Shown here piece by piece: positions 11,247 to 22,374 of a stretch of 44,589 nt of DNA. Numbering within the stretch: the first letter of the stretch is position 1; each line of letters starts with the position of its first letter. The DNA comes from Dissophora ornata (taxonomy: Eukaryota; Mortierellomycota; Mortierellomycetes; Mortierellales; Mortierellaceae). A program made the translations under genes and the position numbers. The DNA lies in NCBI GenBank assembly GCA_025201705.1, contig MU616763.1, forward strand, positions 1-44,589, in the 5' to 3' direction. The notes beneath the pieces were generated by a model. The model had not been told where the DNA came from and ran no database searches. It saw nothing but the letters and a program-made list of their open reading frames with translations.

Positions 11247-12608
11247 ACACTGATTTCAGATACCTCAAGTGCATGTATATAAAATAAAATAAAAGAACCC
11301 TCTCGAATTAATTGAGGGTTTGTGTTATCTGATCCGCGAACTTGACATCTCACCGGAAAGCTGAACAAAAGACTGTAGCGAGGGTCTTCTCCAATACCTC
11401 CAAAGAAAATTCGACGGAGCCCTCCCCTCGTACAGAGAGCATCATGGGTCATCTCACCTGGTATCCAGGGTGGGCCAAGTATCGTGCCTTGCGTTCATGG
11501 TGCGCGCGATACGCTGGGTTTGAAGGCATCACTGTTTATTAATCGCCTCACTGTGGGGTTACAGCGGATAGAGATTTATCTTGGTTGAGAGTCATATCGG
11601 AAGACTTCTCAAACGTGTATCGGATACAGTCTCGTGGGGAAGGGAGCAGTTGTAACTTGTATCCACCGGTAGAGCGGTGTGACCATGAAAGTCTCTGACG
11701 GAGAGAGAGCGTATGGATTCAGATGATATTCGAGGAAGTTGACAAGCAACATTCCGAAGTGAACGTGAGACTCTATTCTATTGACGGATCGGCGTGCTGC
11801 AGGCTGAAGAGGTGCAATGATACCCGACAGGAGGTTAGGCAGCGCCGAATAGGTTCTCAGGAGAGCGAGAACGATCGATCTTCCGAGACTAGGAGCAGAA
11901 GAGATCATATTGCGCAAGTCTTTGAGTTGGAAGGCCAGTCAGTGTCTGGATAGAAACGCCAATCACGCCCAAGCCGCCTTTTAATTGCGGTATGGTGGCG
12001 GGATAAATGGAGTACATTGTTTTGACTAAAGGGTGCCTGTGAAAAGTTACACGAAGGCGAAGGAGTGAATAAAGTGTCCTACTTTCCCGACTTCCCAGCT
12101 TCACCAACGGACTCAACCCATCAAAACCAGTCGTGTATCTTTCTCAACTTTTCTCTCTCTCTCTCTCTCCATCTTCTCACTGTATCTCACTCCCATCTGC
12201 TCCATCTGACTGCCTCGCCCAACTAGTTATAGTCCAGCAGCGTTCATTGGTAACCCTCAGTGGCCCATCCCTGCCAATGCCTGGACCTGGATATTCAAGC
12301 TAACGATACTGGAAGAATGTTTTAGATCGCCGCTAGAAGTGACAGGACTGAGTGAACATCAGATTCGTGTTTGAGGTGAGAGAGTGCTTCTTAGCCCTTG
12401 ATAAGCGGTTGCATAACATCTGTAAACTCGCCATCAACCCCGCATTGTTTGATGACACGCGCTTGACATGTTTGCAGTCAACAGCCATATCCATCAAGGG
12501 TGTGTCCACAGGATTGTTAACATTGCTACAAATCTAATCTAACATCATCAGGAGCCAGAAACCAAAAGAAAAAGCCGAAGCAATCAAGTAAACGTTCAGA
12601 AAATCGAT
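11247..12608. other. Long intergenic stretch upstream of the NACHT gene
   Basis: About 1.36 kb with no supported gene. Two minus-strand open frames (11609-11917 and 11889-12116) have protein-like composition but no recognisable domain and no phase-compatible intron that I could confirm. A (CT)n run lies at about 12150-12169, in the likely promoter or 5' untranslated region of the NACHT gene. Confidence 0.45.
12150..12169 (+). repeat. (CT)n microsatellite
   Basis: About ten uninterrupted CT units, some 440 bp upstream of the NACHT gene start codon. Pyrimidine runs of this sort are common in fungal promoters. Confidence 0.85.
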
Positions 12609-15600
12609 ATGCTCGGCAGTCTGTTTTTGCCACTGAGAAACGTTCTCTCGCCACAGGCGGCGCTGGAGTATGCCAATACTCATTTACAGAACGCGCGCAA
12701 AGCAAACAGTTCTGAACTGGCTCTGATGTACTGCAACGAAGCGCAAAAGGCTCTCGCCCGTATAAGAACATCCGTGAGAAAGGCTCTTGTATCATCCGTG
12801 ACCGTCGAGGATCGAGCTATGCGCAATGAGATTGCTTCCACCTATTTCGAACTTGGCGAGCTTTTGGAGAACTTGAAACATCCCGACAAGGCACAGACCT
12901 GTTACAAGAATTCGGAGAAATGGGGGTAAGTAAGCGTCGATGGTTTCTTTGTTGGACGTTTAAAAACCTCAGATGTCTAAAATGTTCTACGATCCTGTAA
13001 ATCAATACGTTCGTTATAGAGGACATGTTCAAGAGTTAGGCCAATCGCCCCCTCTCCTCAACAACGTCGCTTCTCCTCCTGCTCCAGACCCCACTGTGGA
13101 TCTCTCTGCCGTTCACCTGCTGCCTACTCCTCCTCCTCCCCCTCGTCTTCCTCTGATTCAGGAAACCCCAAGCCGCAACATCGCAATCATTCCTGCACAC
13201 ATTTTTGCAAAGGACATGTATCAGCCTTCTGATATAAACGAATTACCAAAGCCTGACGAGCGTCTCAAGAGCACATCGCAGCTCGTCCACTGTCTTGGTC
13301 TTTTACAGTCTTCGCAATCCACCGAGGATTCACTCGATCTGACCGAGCAAACCTGGCTAAATGCAACAACACAAAATACCGGCGAGCAGGGAAGGTTGAG
13401 AATGTTGGTGATCAAGCTGCTCAGAGAATTTGCTCGCGAGGAACTCAAGGATGCGAATACGGTCGCAGAAGTCGTGTGCCTGGTCCCAGTTTTCGAGACG
13501 GGTCAGCTTCAACAACTACTCCAGCGGCTCTTTCACGGCATCGAAAAATCTCAATTACTGGATTTCGATCTACTTGAGGGACTGGCACAACTGGTCCAAC
13601 ACGCTCGCCCTGACCATCTCAACGCTGACAATCTGGTAAAAATACTAGATCTCATCAGCACGCGCTTAAGAGCCACTCATAAGCAGTCGCCAGATTCCAT
13701 CTATTGGTTAGCATTGACAGTGTCACGCGTCTTGGATGCCATGGCCGACAGCGAGATCAAAGGTCTAGACCGCGAAAATCTCCATGCACCTCTCGCAGTC
13801 TATTTGCAGGGATTAGGAGATAGCACTGACCCGTACTTGGTCTATCAAGCCGCCTACGCCGCTCAAGCTTTATTATACGTCCCAGATGATGAAACACCAT
13901 GGCAAGCCACACGGCGTCGCACAGGAAAGGTTGTCAAGGGTGTTTCAGGGCTGGTGAGCGCAGTGAAAGCCGTAGATCTCGACGGCTTTATCGAGGGCTT
14001 GAAAAATATCCAGGAAGGGCTGGCTGAAGCATCGGAGGTCTTTACACTAGCCAAAGACGCATACGATGATTTCAGTGCACTGGCCGAGAGTGGGAAGCAA
14101 TTTATGGATTGTCTTAAGGAAGGCCTCGACTTCCGTCGTAAACGTGCGTGGTATCCAGCATTACGCGATGCAGATATTTTGCTTCAGAATGGTCATCTCA
14201 TGGAATTCAAGAAATTGATCTGTGAAGCGCCCTGCCGACGTGACCATGCATTTCAATGGGGAATATGCCAGCGGCTTGGAGAGTTGGCTGCTAATACGGA
14301 GTGTGATGACGACTCTCGCAAAAGTGCTGTCGCATTTCTAGGAGAGATATATCAAAACGATGCAGTCTGGGGTCAGCACGCCAAGATCAAGCAGTTGATC
14401 GTCGATATTCTTATGCAGCTATCAGTGGCATCTGGAAGTGAAATGCAAGGTAAGAAGAGGAGAAGTGTAATTCTGATATTGTTATAAACTCAGCTGTATG
14501 TAACTAAATACTAACAAGATCAAGCCATTTCAATACTTTCAGCTGCTAAAGCCTTGCTCCGGGAGTTGGAAACGGATGGGGATGCCAAGAAAAAAGGGCT
14601 CTACCAAGCTTGTCTAAAGGAGGGTTCAGGTCCGTATCCAGTGAAACCTGCTTCACGCCCGCAATTGCCTCCATCCCTTCTCGATCGCGTTCAAGGCAGG
14701 GTCGATGTCGAAGCCAGCTTGAGCAAGCTGCAAATGCGGCGATTAAAGGGAAAGAGCAAAGCTGTGTACATCTCTCCACTTGCCAAGGCCGGTCTAAAGG
14801 CCCATGACGATACGCTTTTCCCTTTGACGGACAAGGTCAAGGAGTTCTTAGACAGTGAGCAAAAGGTGTTTTTGATACTAGGTGATTCTGGCGCGGGAAA
14901 ATCTACCTTCAACCAGGAACTCGAATGTGATTTGTGGAACAACTACAAGAGTCACGATGGCCATATTCCACTCTTTATCACCTTGGCAGCCATCCAGAAT
15001 CCTGAGCACGATATGATTGCCAAACAACTACGGAATGAAGGGTTCAAGGGGCCTCAAATACAAGAGCTGCAGGAGCACCGCGAGTTCATCTTGATTTGCG
15101 ACGGCTATGACGAATGTCGACAGATGCAGAACTTTTACATGAGCAACCGACTAAATCAAGTAGGAGGATGGCGCGCTCGGATGGTGATTAGTTGCCGCAG
15201 CGAGTACCTTGGTGCCGATTATCAAGATATGTTCCAGCCACTAGACCGAAATCGCAAAGTAAAGTCGCCATTGTTTCAAGAGGCAATCATCGCACCATTC
15301 TCAAAGGGTCAGATTGAGGAGTATGTCAAGCAATATGTGCCTGAAATCGGTCTGAAGTGGTCGGCCACTGACTACCTACAAGCACTGGATCAGATGCATG
15401 GCCTGAAAGATCTAGTGACGAACCCGTTTCTGTTAACCCTGTCATTGGAGGTATTGCCGCGCATGGTGCACCCAGGACAAAGCCTCTCAGCGACCCGCAT
15501 CACTAGAGTTGCGCTGTACGGTCAGTTCGTGGAGCAATGGCTGGAGCGTGGCAAAACGCGGTTATTCGAGAATGCGGGCAGCCAAGACAACGTAGACAAG

Positions 15601-18596
15601 GATGCATTAAAGAACTTGTCTAATGAGGGATTCACGGAGCAAGGAGTTGCGCTCTTGAAAGACTTGGCGGTAGCAATCTACGAGAGACAAGCGGGCAATT
15701 CAGTGGTCATATATTCGTCAACCAAGGATAAAGGAACATGGAAGGAAGAGCTCTTTGGCCAAGGTCGCGAGAAGGAACTTTTGCGTGAGGCTTGTCCTCT
15801 CAAGCGCAACGGCAACCAGTATCGGTTTCTCCATAAATCGCTTCTTGAATACAGTCTGGCACGCGCAATATTCGAACCACAGGATGAGGGAAATAATGAA
15901 CCGGGGAGTGCGGCGCTAACAAAAACCGAGTTTGGACGAAAGAGCCACAGTTCTACCATCATATTTGAGACTAAGGGTCATTCGCATGAAATGATTGCGG
16001 CAGTTGGACAGCCGGTGCTCGATTCGCCTCTGGGACGGAGAAGCTATGTCGGTGAGCCGTCGATCCTTCAATTTTTGGTGGAGCGAGTCCATCAGGAACC
16101 TCTCTTCAAGAAACAACTGCTCTCAGTCATTGAGCATTCTAAAAGTGATGTGGCAGAAGTCGAAGCTGTGCGGTTGGCAGCAGCCAATGCGATCACGATA
16201 TTGGTCAGGGCAGGAGTGCAATTCAATGGAGCGGATTTACAAGGGATACAGATTCCAGGGGCGGATTTGAGTCATGGCGCATTCGAATTTACTCAGTTAC
16301 AAGGAGCTAACATGAGTAATATCATTCTCCGTGGCGTTTCGTTGCTTGGGGCAGATTTGAGCAAGGCCCAGATGTCAGGTGTAGAGTTTGGCGAGTTGCC
16401 ATTTCTCCAAGAACTGGACAAGGTGACATCATGCGTATATTCACCAGATGGCAAAACATTTGCTGTCACGCTTGATAATGGCGACATCAATGTCTATACG
16501 ACTTTGGACTGGGACACAATGATGACCGTATGTGTTGATAGCGATGGTGGCGGTGAAGTCGTATATTCACCGAAAGGTAATCAGATTGCGTCTGGTAGTC
16601 AGGACGGAAGAGTGCGGCTGTGGGACATTGGAACAGGAGATTGCCGCCACACACTGAGCGGTCATAGCAAAGATGTTTTGAGCGTCGTGTATTCGCCAAA
16701 AGGTGATCAAATTGCGTCTGGCAGTACAGACAACACAGTGCGGCTGTGGGACGTTGAAACAGGATATTGCCGCCAGATACTGAGCGGCCATAGNNNNNNN
16801 NNNNNNNNNNNNNNNNNNNNNNNNNNNNNNNNNNNNNNNNNNNNNNNNNNNNNNNNNNNNNNNNNNNNNNNNNNNNNNNNNNNNNNNNNNNNNNNNNNNN
16901 NNNNNNNNNNNNNNNNNNNNNNNNNNNNNNNNNNNNNNNNNNNNNNNNNNNNNNNNNNNNNNNNNNNNNNNNNNNNNNNNNNNNNNNNNNNNNNNNNNNN
17001 NNNNNNNNNNNNNNNNNNNNNNNNNNNNNNNNNNNNNNNNNNNNNNNNNNNNNNNNNNNNNNNNNNNNNNNNNNNNNNNNNNNNNNNNNNNNNNNNNNNN
17101 NNNNNNNNNNNNNNNNNNNNNNNNNNNNNNNNNNNNNNNNNNNNNNNNNNNNNNNNNNNNNNNNNNNNNNNNNNNNNNNNNNNNNNNNNNNNNNNNNNNN
17201 NNNNNNNNNNNNNNNNNNNNNNNNNNNNNNNNNNNNNNNNNNNNNNNNNNNNNNNNNNNNNNNNNNNNNNNNNNNNNNNNNNNNNNNNNNNNNNNNNNNN
17301 NNNNNNNNNNNNNNNNNNNNNNNNNNNNNNNNNNNNNNNNNNNNNNNNNNNNNNNNNNNNNNNNNNNNNNNNNNNNNNNNNNNNNNNNNNNNNNNNNNNN
17401 NNNNNNNNNNNNNNNNNNNNNNNNNNNNNNNNNNNNNNNNNNNNNNNNNNNNNNNNNNNNNNNNNNNNNNNNNNNNNNNNNNNNNNNNNNNNNNNNNNNN
17501 NNNNNNNNNNNNNNNNNNNNNNNNNNNNNNNNNNNNNNNNNNNNNNNNNNNNNNNNNNNNNNNNNNNNNNNNNNNNNNNNNNNNNNNNNNNNNNNNNNNN
17601 NNNNNNNNNNNNNNNNNNNNNNNNNNNNNNNNNNNNNNNNNNNNNNNNNNNNNNNNNNNNNNNNNNNNNNNNNNNNNNNNNNNNNNNNNNNNNNNNNNNN
17701 NNNNNNNNNNNNNNNNNNNNNNNNNNNNNNNNNNNNNNNNNNNNNNNNNNNNNNNNNNNNNNNNNNNNNNNNNNNNNNNNNNNGTGCGGCTGTGGGACGT
17801 TGAAACAGGAGATTGCCACCACACACTGAGCGGTCATAGCAAAGGTGTTTTGAGCGTCGTGTATTCGCCAAAAGGTGATCAAATTGCGTCTGGCAGTTTT
17901 GACAAGACAGTGCGGCTGTGGGATGTTGAAACAGGAGATTGCCGCCACACACTGAGCGGCCATAGCGACAGTGTTTACAGCGTCGTGTATTCGCCAAAAG
18001 GTGGTCAGATTGCGTCTGGCAGTCAGGACACCACAGTGCGGCTGTGGGACGTTGAAACAGGAGATTGCCGCCACACACTGAGTGGCCATAGCGACAGTGT
18101 TCGATGCGTCGTGTATTCGCCAAAAGGTGATCAGATTGCGTCTGGCGGTTGGGACAAGACAGTGCGGCTGTGGGACGTTGAAACAGGATATTGCCGCCAC
18201 AAGCTGAGCGGCCACAGCAACCGTATTTCGAGCATCGTGTATTCGCCAAAAGGTGATCATATTGCGTCTGCCAGTTGGGACATGACAGTGCAGCTGTGGG
18301 ACGTTGTAACGGGTCAGCGTCAGCTAGTAATTCAAACCCTTAATGGAGTAAGAAGCATCGCCTGGAAAGCAATACTTATCGGCAATTGTTTCGTGGTTGG
18401 CTGCGGTGATGGGTCAGTTCGACTGTGGCTGGTCACTGACGATGGGAACGAGTATAATGCACGGTTGCATTGGAGATCTCCGCCAAACGCGCTTAATTTG
18501 ATCGGCACCTCAATGAAAGACGTCGAAGGACTGGATCGTCTGCATAGACGGCTCTTGGAGCAACGTGGGGCCGTGGGCGCGCCGGCGCCTCTGTAG
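12609..18596 (+). CDS. NACHT STAND protein, pentapeptide + WD40 repeats
   Basis: Exons 12609-12925, 13020-14449 and 14543-18596; both introns are GT-AG and phase-consistent. The N-terminal ~580 residues are helical in character, with a TPR-like start (LALMYCNEAQKALARI, ASTYFELGELLENL) and an unnamed domain that I recall from many Mortierella WD40 proteins. The NACHT P-loop is GDSGAGKST (about 696-704) and Walker B is FILICDGYDE (to about 773). Pentapeptide repeats (GADLQ, GADLS, GANMS, GADLSKAQM) lie at about 1140-1200. From about residue 1212 there are WD40 repeats with a 42-residue (126-nt) period, ending in a short tail (LLEQRGAVGAPAPL). An N-run at 16794-17783 replaces an unknown number of repeats, and the frame differs by one base class across it, so the gap length is not real. 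By family knowledge, such proteins are NLR-like signal switches in which the WD40 part senses a ligand; no known effector domain is recognised. Confidence 0.92.
16570..18340 (+). repeat. 126-bp WD40 tandem repeats, near-identical
   Basis: Tandem units of 126 bp encode 42-residue WD40 repeats (YSPKGDQIASGS.D.TVRLWDVETG, then C...LSGHS). Two units precede and about five follow the N gap. The backbone codons are nearly identical between units. Differences cluster in the codons around the GS-x-D-x-TV turn and after GHS. Confidence 0.93.
16794..17783. other. Assembly gap of 990 N inside WD40 array
   Basis: A run of N interrupts the WD40 coding array. The same repeat position (start of VRLWD) lies at 16738 and 17784, 1046 bp apart. 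That is 8 x 126 + 38, so the stated length fits neither the repeat period nor the reading frame. It is a scaffolding estimate, not sequence. Confidence 0.98.
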
Positions 18597-19068
18597 ATGG
18601 GGCTTTCAGCAGACGAATATGAGGTTAACCGGCATAAATATTGTTGGTGTCCAAATCCAACCTTGCTGGGGATTGTCAAGGGATCTTGTAACCCGCGCAT
18701 TAGCCACTGTAGATGTTCATATTCTCAGAAAACCTACTCATGAACTGAGTTTGAGCTGGATAATTAAAAAATATAAATGAGGATTGTGAGGCGTAGTGAG
18801 GCGGATGAGCTACAAAATATACCTCGAGCGCTACGTGGTAGGTATGAGGTCGAGGATTTTTTTTGACGACTTGACTTCACAGACTGTTTTTCAGGAAGTC
18901 TCAACACAAAGCTTCATGGTACCTCGCGCAAGATCCATGGTCCAGCCTTCTGTTTTCGTGGGCAAGACACGGCGGGATTTGAAAAGGCAGTTTTATATGG
19001 TGTTGCGTCATATGGGATTTATTGCATTCAGTCTTTTTTGAGTGCTTTTAGGTTTGTATTGGCACAAA
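18597..19068. other. Region after the NACHT gene, nothing firm
   Basis: This probably begins with the 3' untranslated region of the NACHT gene. An open frame at 18796-19041 is in the same frame as the decayed reading frame that starts at 19069 and might be its upstream part, but it has no recognisable domain. Confidence 0.35.
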
Positions 19069-19436
19069 ATGGATTTCACAAACATGGAGGAGTGGCTAAA
19101 TATCAAAACTCATAGAAATGCGACTATACTGGAAGCATCCAGGACTCGTGACATCACAATGCATGCTAGGGCGCTAGAGCTGAATCTGCTCGAAGCAATT
19201 GAATAGGATCAGGGATCACTGAAGGATTTTGGCAATGGACTACCTAATATGGTTGATGCCATGGAGAATGCTCGACTCGATAGCGGCAACTGTTTTGCAA
19301 CTCTAAAGCTACAGAGGCGGTAGCAGTAACGGGAGTTGGAGAAGCAGTTTATTAATCAGCATATCCAAATGTTCTAGGAAACATATATCGGCATGCCATT
19401 CAGATCTTTGAGTAGGCGATCAAGGAGCATGTAGCC
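19069..19436 (+). pseudogene. Decayed coding frame with in-frame stops
   Basis: From the ATG at 19069 one frame reads protein-like (MDFTNMEEWLNIKTHRNAT, later NGLPNMVDAMENAR and RELEKQFINQHIQMF) with only about five stop codons, each at a place where CAG or CAA would fit (for example between ...LLEAIE and DQGSLKDF). The composition is charged and helical. I do not recognise the family, and no intact gene is present. It could equally be chance. Confidence 0.3.
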
Positions 19437-19719
19437 TCACAGGCACAAAAAACACACAACTCAAACCAACTTTCTAGCAGCCGTTACGCCGATGACAACA
19501 AACATGGCATCGTGCATCGTGCTGTTTCCTTTAATTTTCAGCCGACCATATAATATGTCGACCAAAGCCTTGCACGTAGATCCATCATGGATTGATAGAT
19601 ATACTGTCAGTGCTGACATCCCCCGATAATAAAGGCATTCAGTGAAAAAAAGTGTGTGCAATGGCTTATTAGGATTTCTATATCTGTTGCCGAGATCTGT
19701 CGCTCTATTTTTTTTTTTT

Positions 19720-20473
19720 TCATGATGACGCTCTTGAGGTCCAATTCCTGACAGCAGCGAAAGCTGCTGGGAGCAACAGTCCAACGTTCTCGACCCACCA
19801 CTGACGATTGTATGTCATCTGCCTATCGTACGCCTTATCCAGGAAATCCTTGTAAAAGATCGAAAGCTCCTCTGTCGTCACTGGTTGGTTGCCATTCTGT
19901 GCACGAACTATGGTGGTAAAAAAAAATTAGAAATGTTAACGATCATCTTACAGTATCCGTCGACTATCGCATCCGAGAGTACTGGGTGCCGGGGGGCGAG
20001 AGGAAGGGCGATGAACAGCGGCGGTGGATCTTACTCTTCTCTTCGTATTCTGCCTTGGCCTTGATGAACATGGTGTTATTGTTAACCCAAAAGTTCTGAT
20101 TAAACGCATCTACACGCTCGCATCTTTCCCGGAACTCACGATCCTTTGGAGATTCATTCTCTGGGATTTGGTATTTGACGGGGCGCAAGTTCGAGACCGG
20201 ATGTGGGTTTCCCACCAGGAACTTGTCCCTGTTCTGCGATGGATCCAAACTCTCCCGCTTTTTTGGTGAGGCGGAAGATGAATTAGGCGAGGGACTGGAA
20301 GTACTAGCGGATGTTGTTGTTGTTGCTGCTGCAGCAGAAGGGGTGGCGGTGCTGGCGGACTTTGCAGCAGTGGAGGCGTATCGTTTACAAACCCCTAAGG
20401 AAAGGGTTGTAGTTCTCTGAAAACAAAGAAATAGGAAAAAGGCTGTTGTTAGAGGCGTGTGTACGGGCTCCAT
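19720..20473 (-). CDS. COA8: Cytochrome c oxidase assembly factor COA8/APOPT1
   Basis: Two exons (20473-20035 and 19907-19720) joined in phase give 208 residues. The conserved COA8 block is clear: NLRPVKYQIPENESPKDREF, then FNQNFWVNNNTMF, then TEELSIFYKDFLDKAYDRQM and a C-terminal YNRQWWVENVGLLLPA. Human COA8 has the same order (NLRPVHFYIPENESP, QFWANQN, FYKEFLSKN, YNRDWY). The protein acts in the mitochondrial matrix in complex IV biogenesis. A Ser/Thr/Ala/Pro-rich presequence with KRYAST fits mitochondrial import. Bases just after the third codon look like a 48-nt GT-AG intron; removing it keeps the frame and gives 192 residues starting MEPRTTTLSLG, a better presequence. Which form is real cannot be settled here. 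Confidence 0.9.
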
Positions 20474-21366
20474 TGTGTGTGTGCTAGGAAGTTATGTCGC
20501 TTGGCTCACGCGGTTAGTACCTTAAGCGAGTTCATTTATGTGATGTTGTTAAATGTTTGCACTAGTCGCTGAAGGTTGAATTCGAGGTTGAAGTGGAGTT
20601 TCGGGTATAAAAGATGAATGAAATGAATGCAGAATGGGCGATGCGAATCCCCCACGCGTTCCTATCCGCCTGTTGATTTTTTTTTCTTTCTAGGGAACCA
20701 GTCACGAGTAGTGCAGCCTATACGATTGGCAATTATGCAATAATATTTCTATAGTTGACAGAGAGATTCTTCGGGCGAAGCGCGCGAGACGACCCACAGG
20801 TGGCATCATGGCGGTGCGTTTCTATTCGTCAGTCGCACATCTGAGGAAAAATATCCAGGTTATCGGAGTGGAATAGGTGCCCGAAGTTCTGTCGCGGCCA
20901 GTGCTTCAACAGTTAGACTACTGTCAGCAGAACAACCCCTTGTAAGTAAAGACACGAGAGGAAGAGAAGGGTGAGGTTCGAATACAAGGTGCACCAGGTG
21001 CACCAGGTGTACAAAGTGAGTGTACAAGGTGTGGATGGGAATGTAGACTCGCAGGAACCACACTGACTGGGTGGTGCTCAATGGTGAGGTCAAATGGCGT
21101 CAGCGCACCGGCACAATTTACTCCTTTTTTGTTCTCGCGCACCCGCTCTTTTCCCTTTCTTCCTTTTACCTCTCCTCTTTCTTCTTGACGAACTGTCATT
21201 CCTTTCCGCATTCCTTTCCGCATTCCTTTCCGCATTCCTTTCCGCATTGCCTTCCACATTCCCTCACGCATTCTCCGCACATTGACGCATTCATGCTCAA
21301 TCCTTTTCCACCCTCTAGACACACTACCTTCTCATAGCCCTCTCCACCGAACCACACTCTTATACA
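20474..21366. promoter_or_regulatory. Divergent spacer, COA8 / membrane protein
   Basis: This 893-bp spacer lies between divergent genes. It holds a short direct-repeat cluster at about 20985-21033 (GCACCAGGT and GTACAAGGT variants) and a 12-bp tandem repeat at 21197-21244. No gene is supported; open frames over the repeats reflect low complexity. Confidence 0.5.
21197..21244 (+). repeat. 12-bp tandem repeat, four copies
   Basis: Four perfect copies of CATTCCTTTCCG, followed by degenerate copies (CATTGCCTTCCA, CATTCCCTCACG), about 120-170 bp before the start codon of the membrane protein gene. Confidence 0.95.
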
Positions 21367-22374
21367 ATGCCTATCCTACGGATGATGCCCCTGACCTACA
21401 CCCTCAGGAGGCCAACCCTCAACCTCAACCAACACCTCCAACGGCTCCAGCAGCTCTCACCCACCGACCTTGCGGAACATGCGGAACGTGGCCACGCCGT
21501 CGTTGAGGAGGATCTTGGCAACTATCCCACTGAACTCTTTCAGCTACGGGTCCGCACGATACAAGAACATATCTCTGAGCACTACCCATTGACCTATGTC
21601 TACATCGCATCACTCGTCATGGTGTTGGTGGTGATGGTGGTATTGGTTGCGACGGTGCTGGCACTGCATGTCTCGGACGGCAAGCCATGGGTGTTGGGCG
21701 TGATCGTGATCGTGATCTTGGTCTTTATCTCAAAGATGTCTTTCCTCTCAAGGATGGAAAAGGTAAAAAACGGAAAAATAATTAATCGAACCGACAACCC
21801 TTTTTCAAAACTACCGAAAACTGACATGTTTCACTTAACACCGTGTTTTATTTCCCTCATTCAGGCACACAAGGATATCACGGCGCTGTTGCAATCGTTC
21901 AACGATCAGGATATGCTAAACTACGGTGTGCTCTACAGACTGCGACCCTTGCACCATTCTCCAGCACACACCTCTTTCATCTATCGATGCGCCCACAAAC
22001 TCAACCTGGGACTTCCCCACTGGTCAGTTGATCTCACCACGATCGATCACATCGACGAGTACTCGTTTCAGGATCATCCTGCAGAGGGTCCACATGCTTC
22101 ACCTGAGGAGATCCAGGCTATGGAGAATGAACTGCCTAGGTATCGTCCTAAAGCAGAGGCCGATGACTTGAATCAGCAGGAGCTTGTTCTGGGAGAGGCG
22201 TTACCACCAAAGTATCAGGAAGTAGTTGTAGAGATTGCGACTCCATCTGCACCAGTAGTAGTAGTAGTGGCTGCTCCAACGGCGGCACATCTGGAGGAGA
22301 CTGTGGCATCGTCGAGTCTTTCCAGGAGCTCTGCATCTTCCTCCTCTTCATCGCAGCCTCCTTCGCCGCGCTAA
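21367..22374 (+). CDS. Two-helix membrane protein with PPxY motif
   Basis: Exons 21367-21762 and 21865-22374 (GT-AG intron, phase 0) give 301 residues. I do not recognise the family. Residues about 76-101 (SLVMVLVVMVVLVATVLAL) and about 107-126 (VLGVIVIVILVFIS) are two hydrophobic helices with a short loop, so both ends should face the same side. The soluble C-terminal part has conserved-looking Trp/His/Tyr positions (LPHWSVDLTTIDHID) and an acidic patch (PEEIQAMENELPRYRP). It ends in a low-complexity tail preceded by LPPKYQEV, a PPxY motif of the kind bound by WW domains of Nedd4/Rsp5 ubiquitin ligases. It is convergent with pICln. Confidence 0.75.
   Translation: MPILRMMPLTYTLRRPTLNLNQHLQRLQQLSPTDLAEHAERGHAVVEEDLGNYPTELFQLRVRTIQEHISEHYPLTYVYIASLVMVLVVMVVLVATVLALHVSDGKPWVLGVIVIVILVFISKMSFLSRMEKVKNGKIINRTDNPFSKLPKTDMFHLTPCFISLIQAHKDITALLQSFNDQDMLNYGVLYRLRPLHHSPAHTSFIYRCAHKLNLGLPHWSVDLTTIDHIDEYSFQDHPAEGPHASPEEIQAMENELPRYRPKAEADDLNQQELVLGEALPPKYQEVVVEIATPSAPVVVVVAAPTAAHLEETVASSSLSRSSASSSSSSQPPSPR

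Noticed and set aside
11609..12116. Two adjacent minus-strand open frames upstream of the NACHT gene
   Set aside because: No domain recognised, frames not joined by a credible intron; kept only as a note in the intergenic entry.
12973..14487. Starting the NACHT gene at the ATG at 12973 (MSKMFYDP)
   Set aside because: Splicing 12925 to 13020 joins the TPR-like first exon in phase, so the ATG at 12973 lies inside an intron.
16567..18260. Long minus-strand open frames over the WD40 array
   Set aside because: They are antisense shadows of the 126-bp repeat, and much of their length is the N gap.
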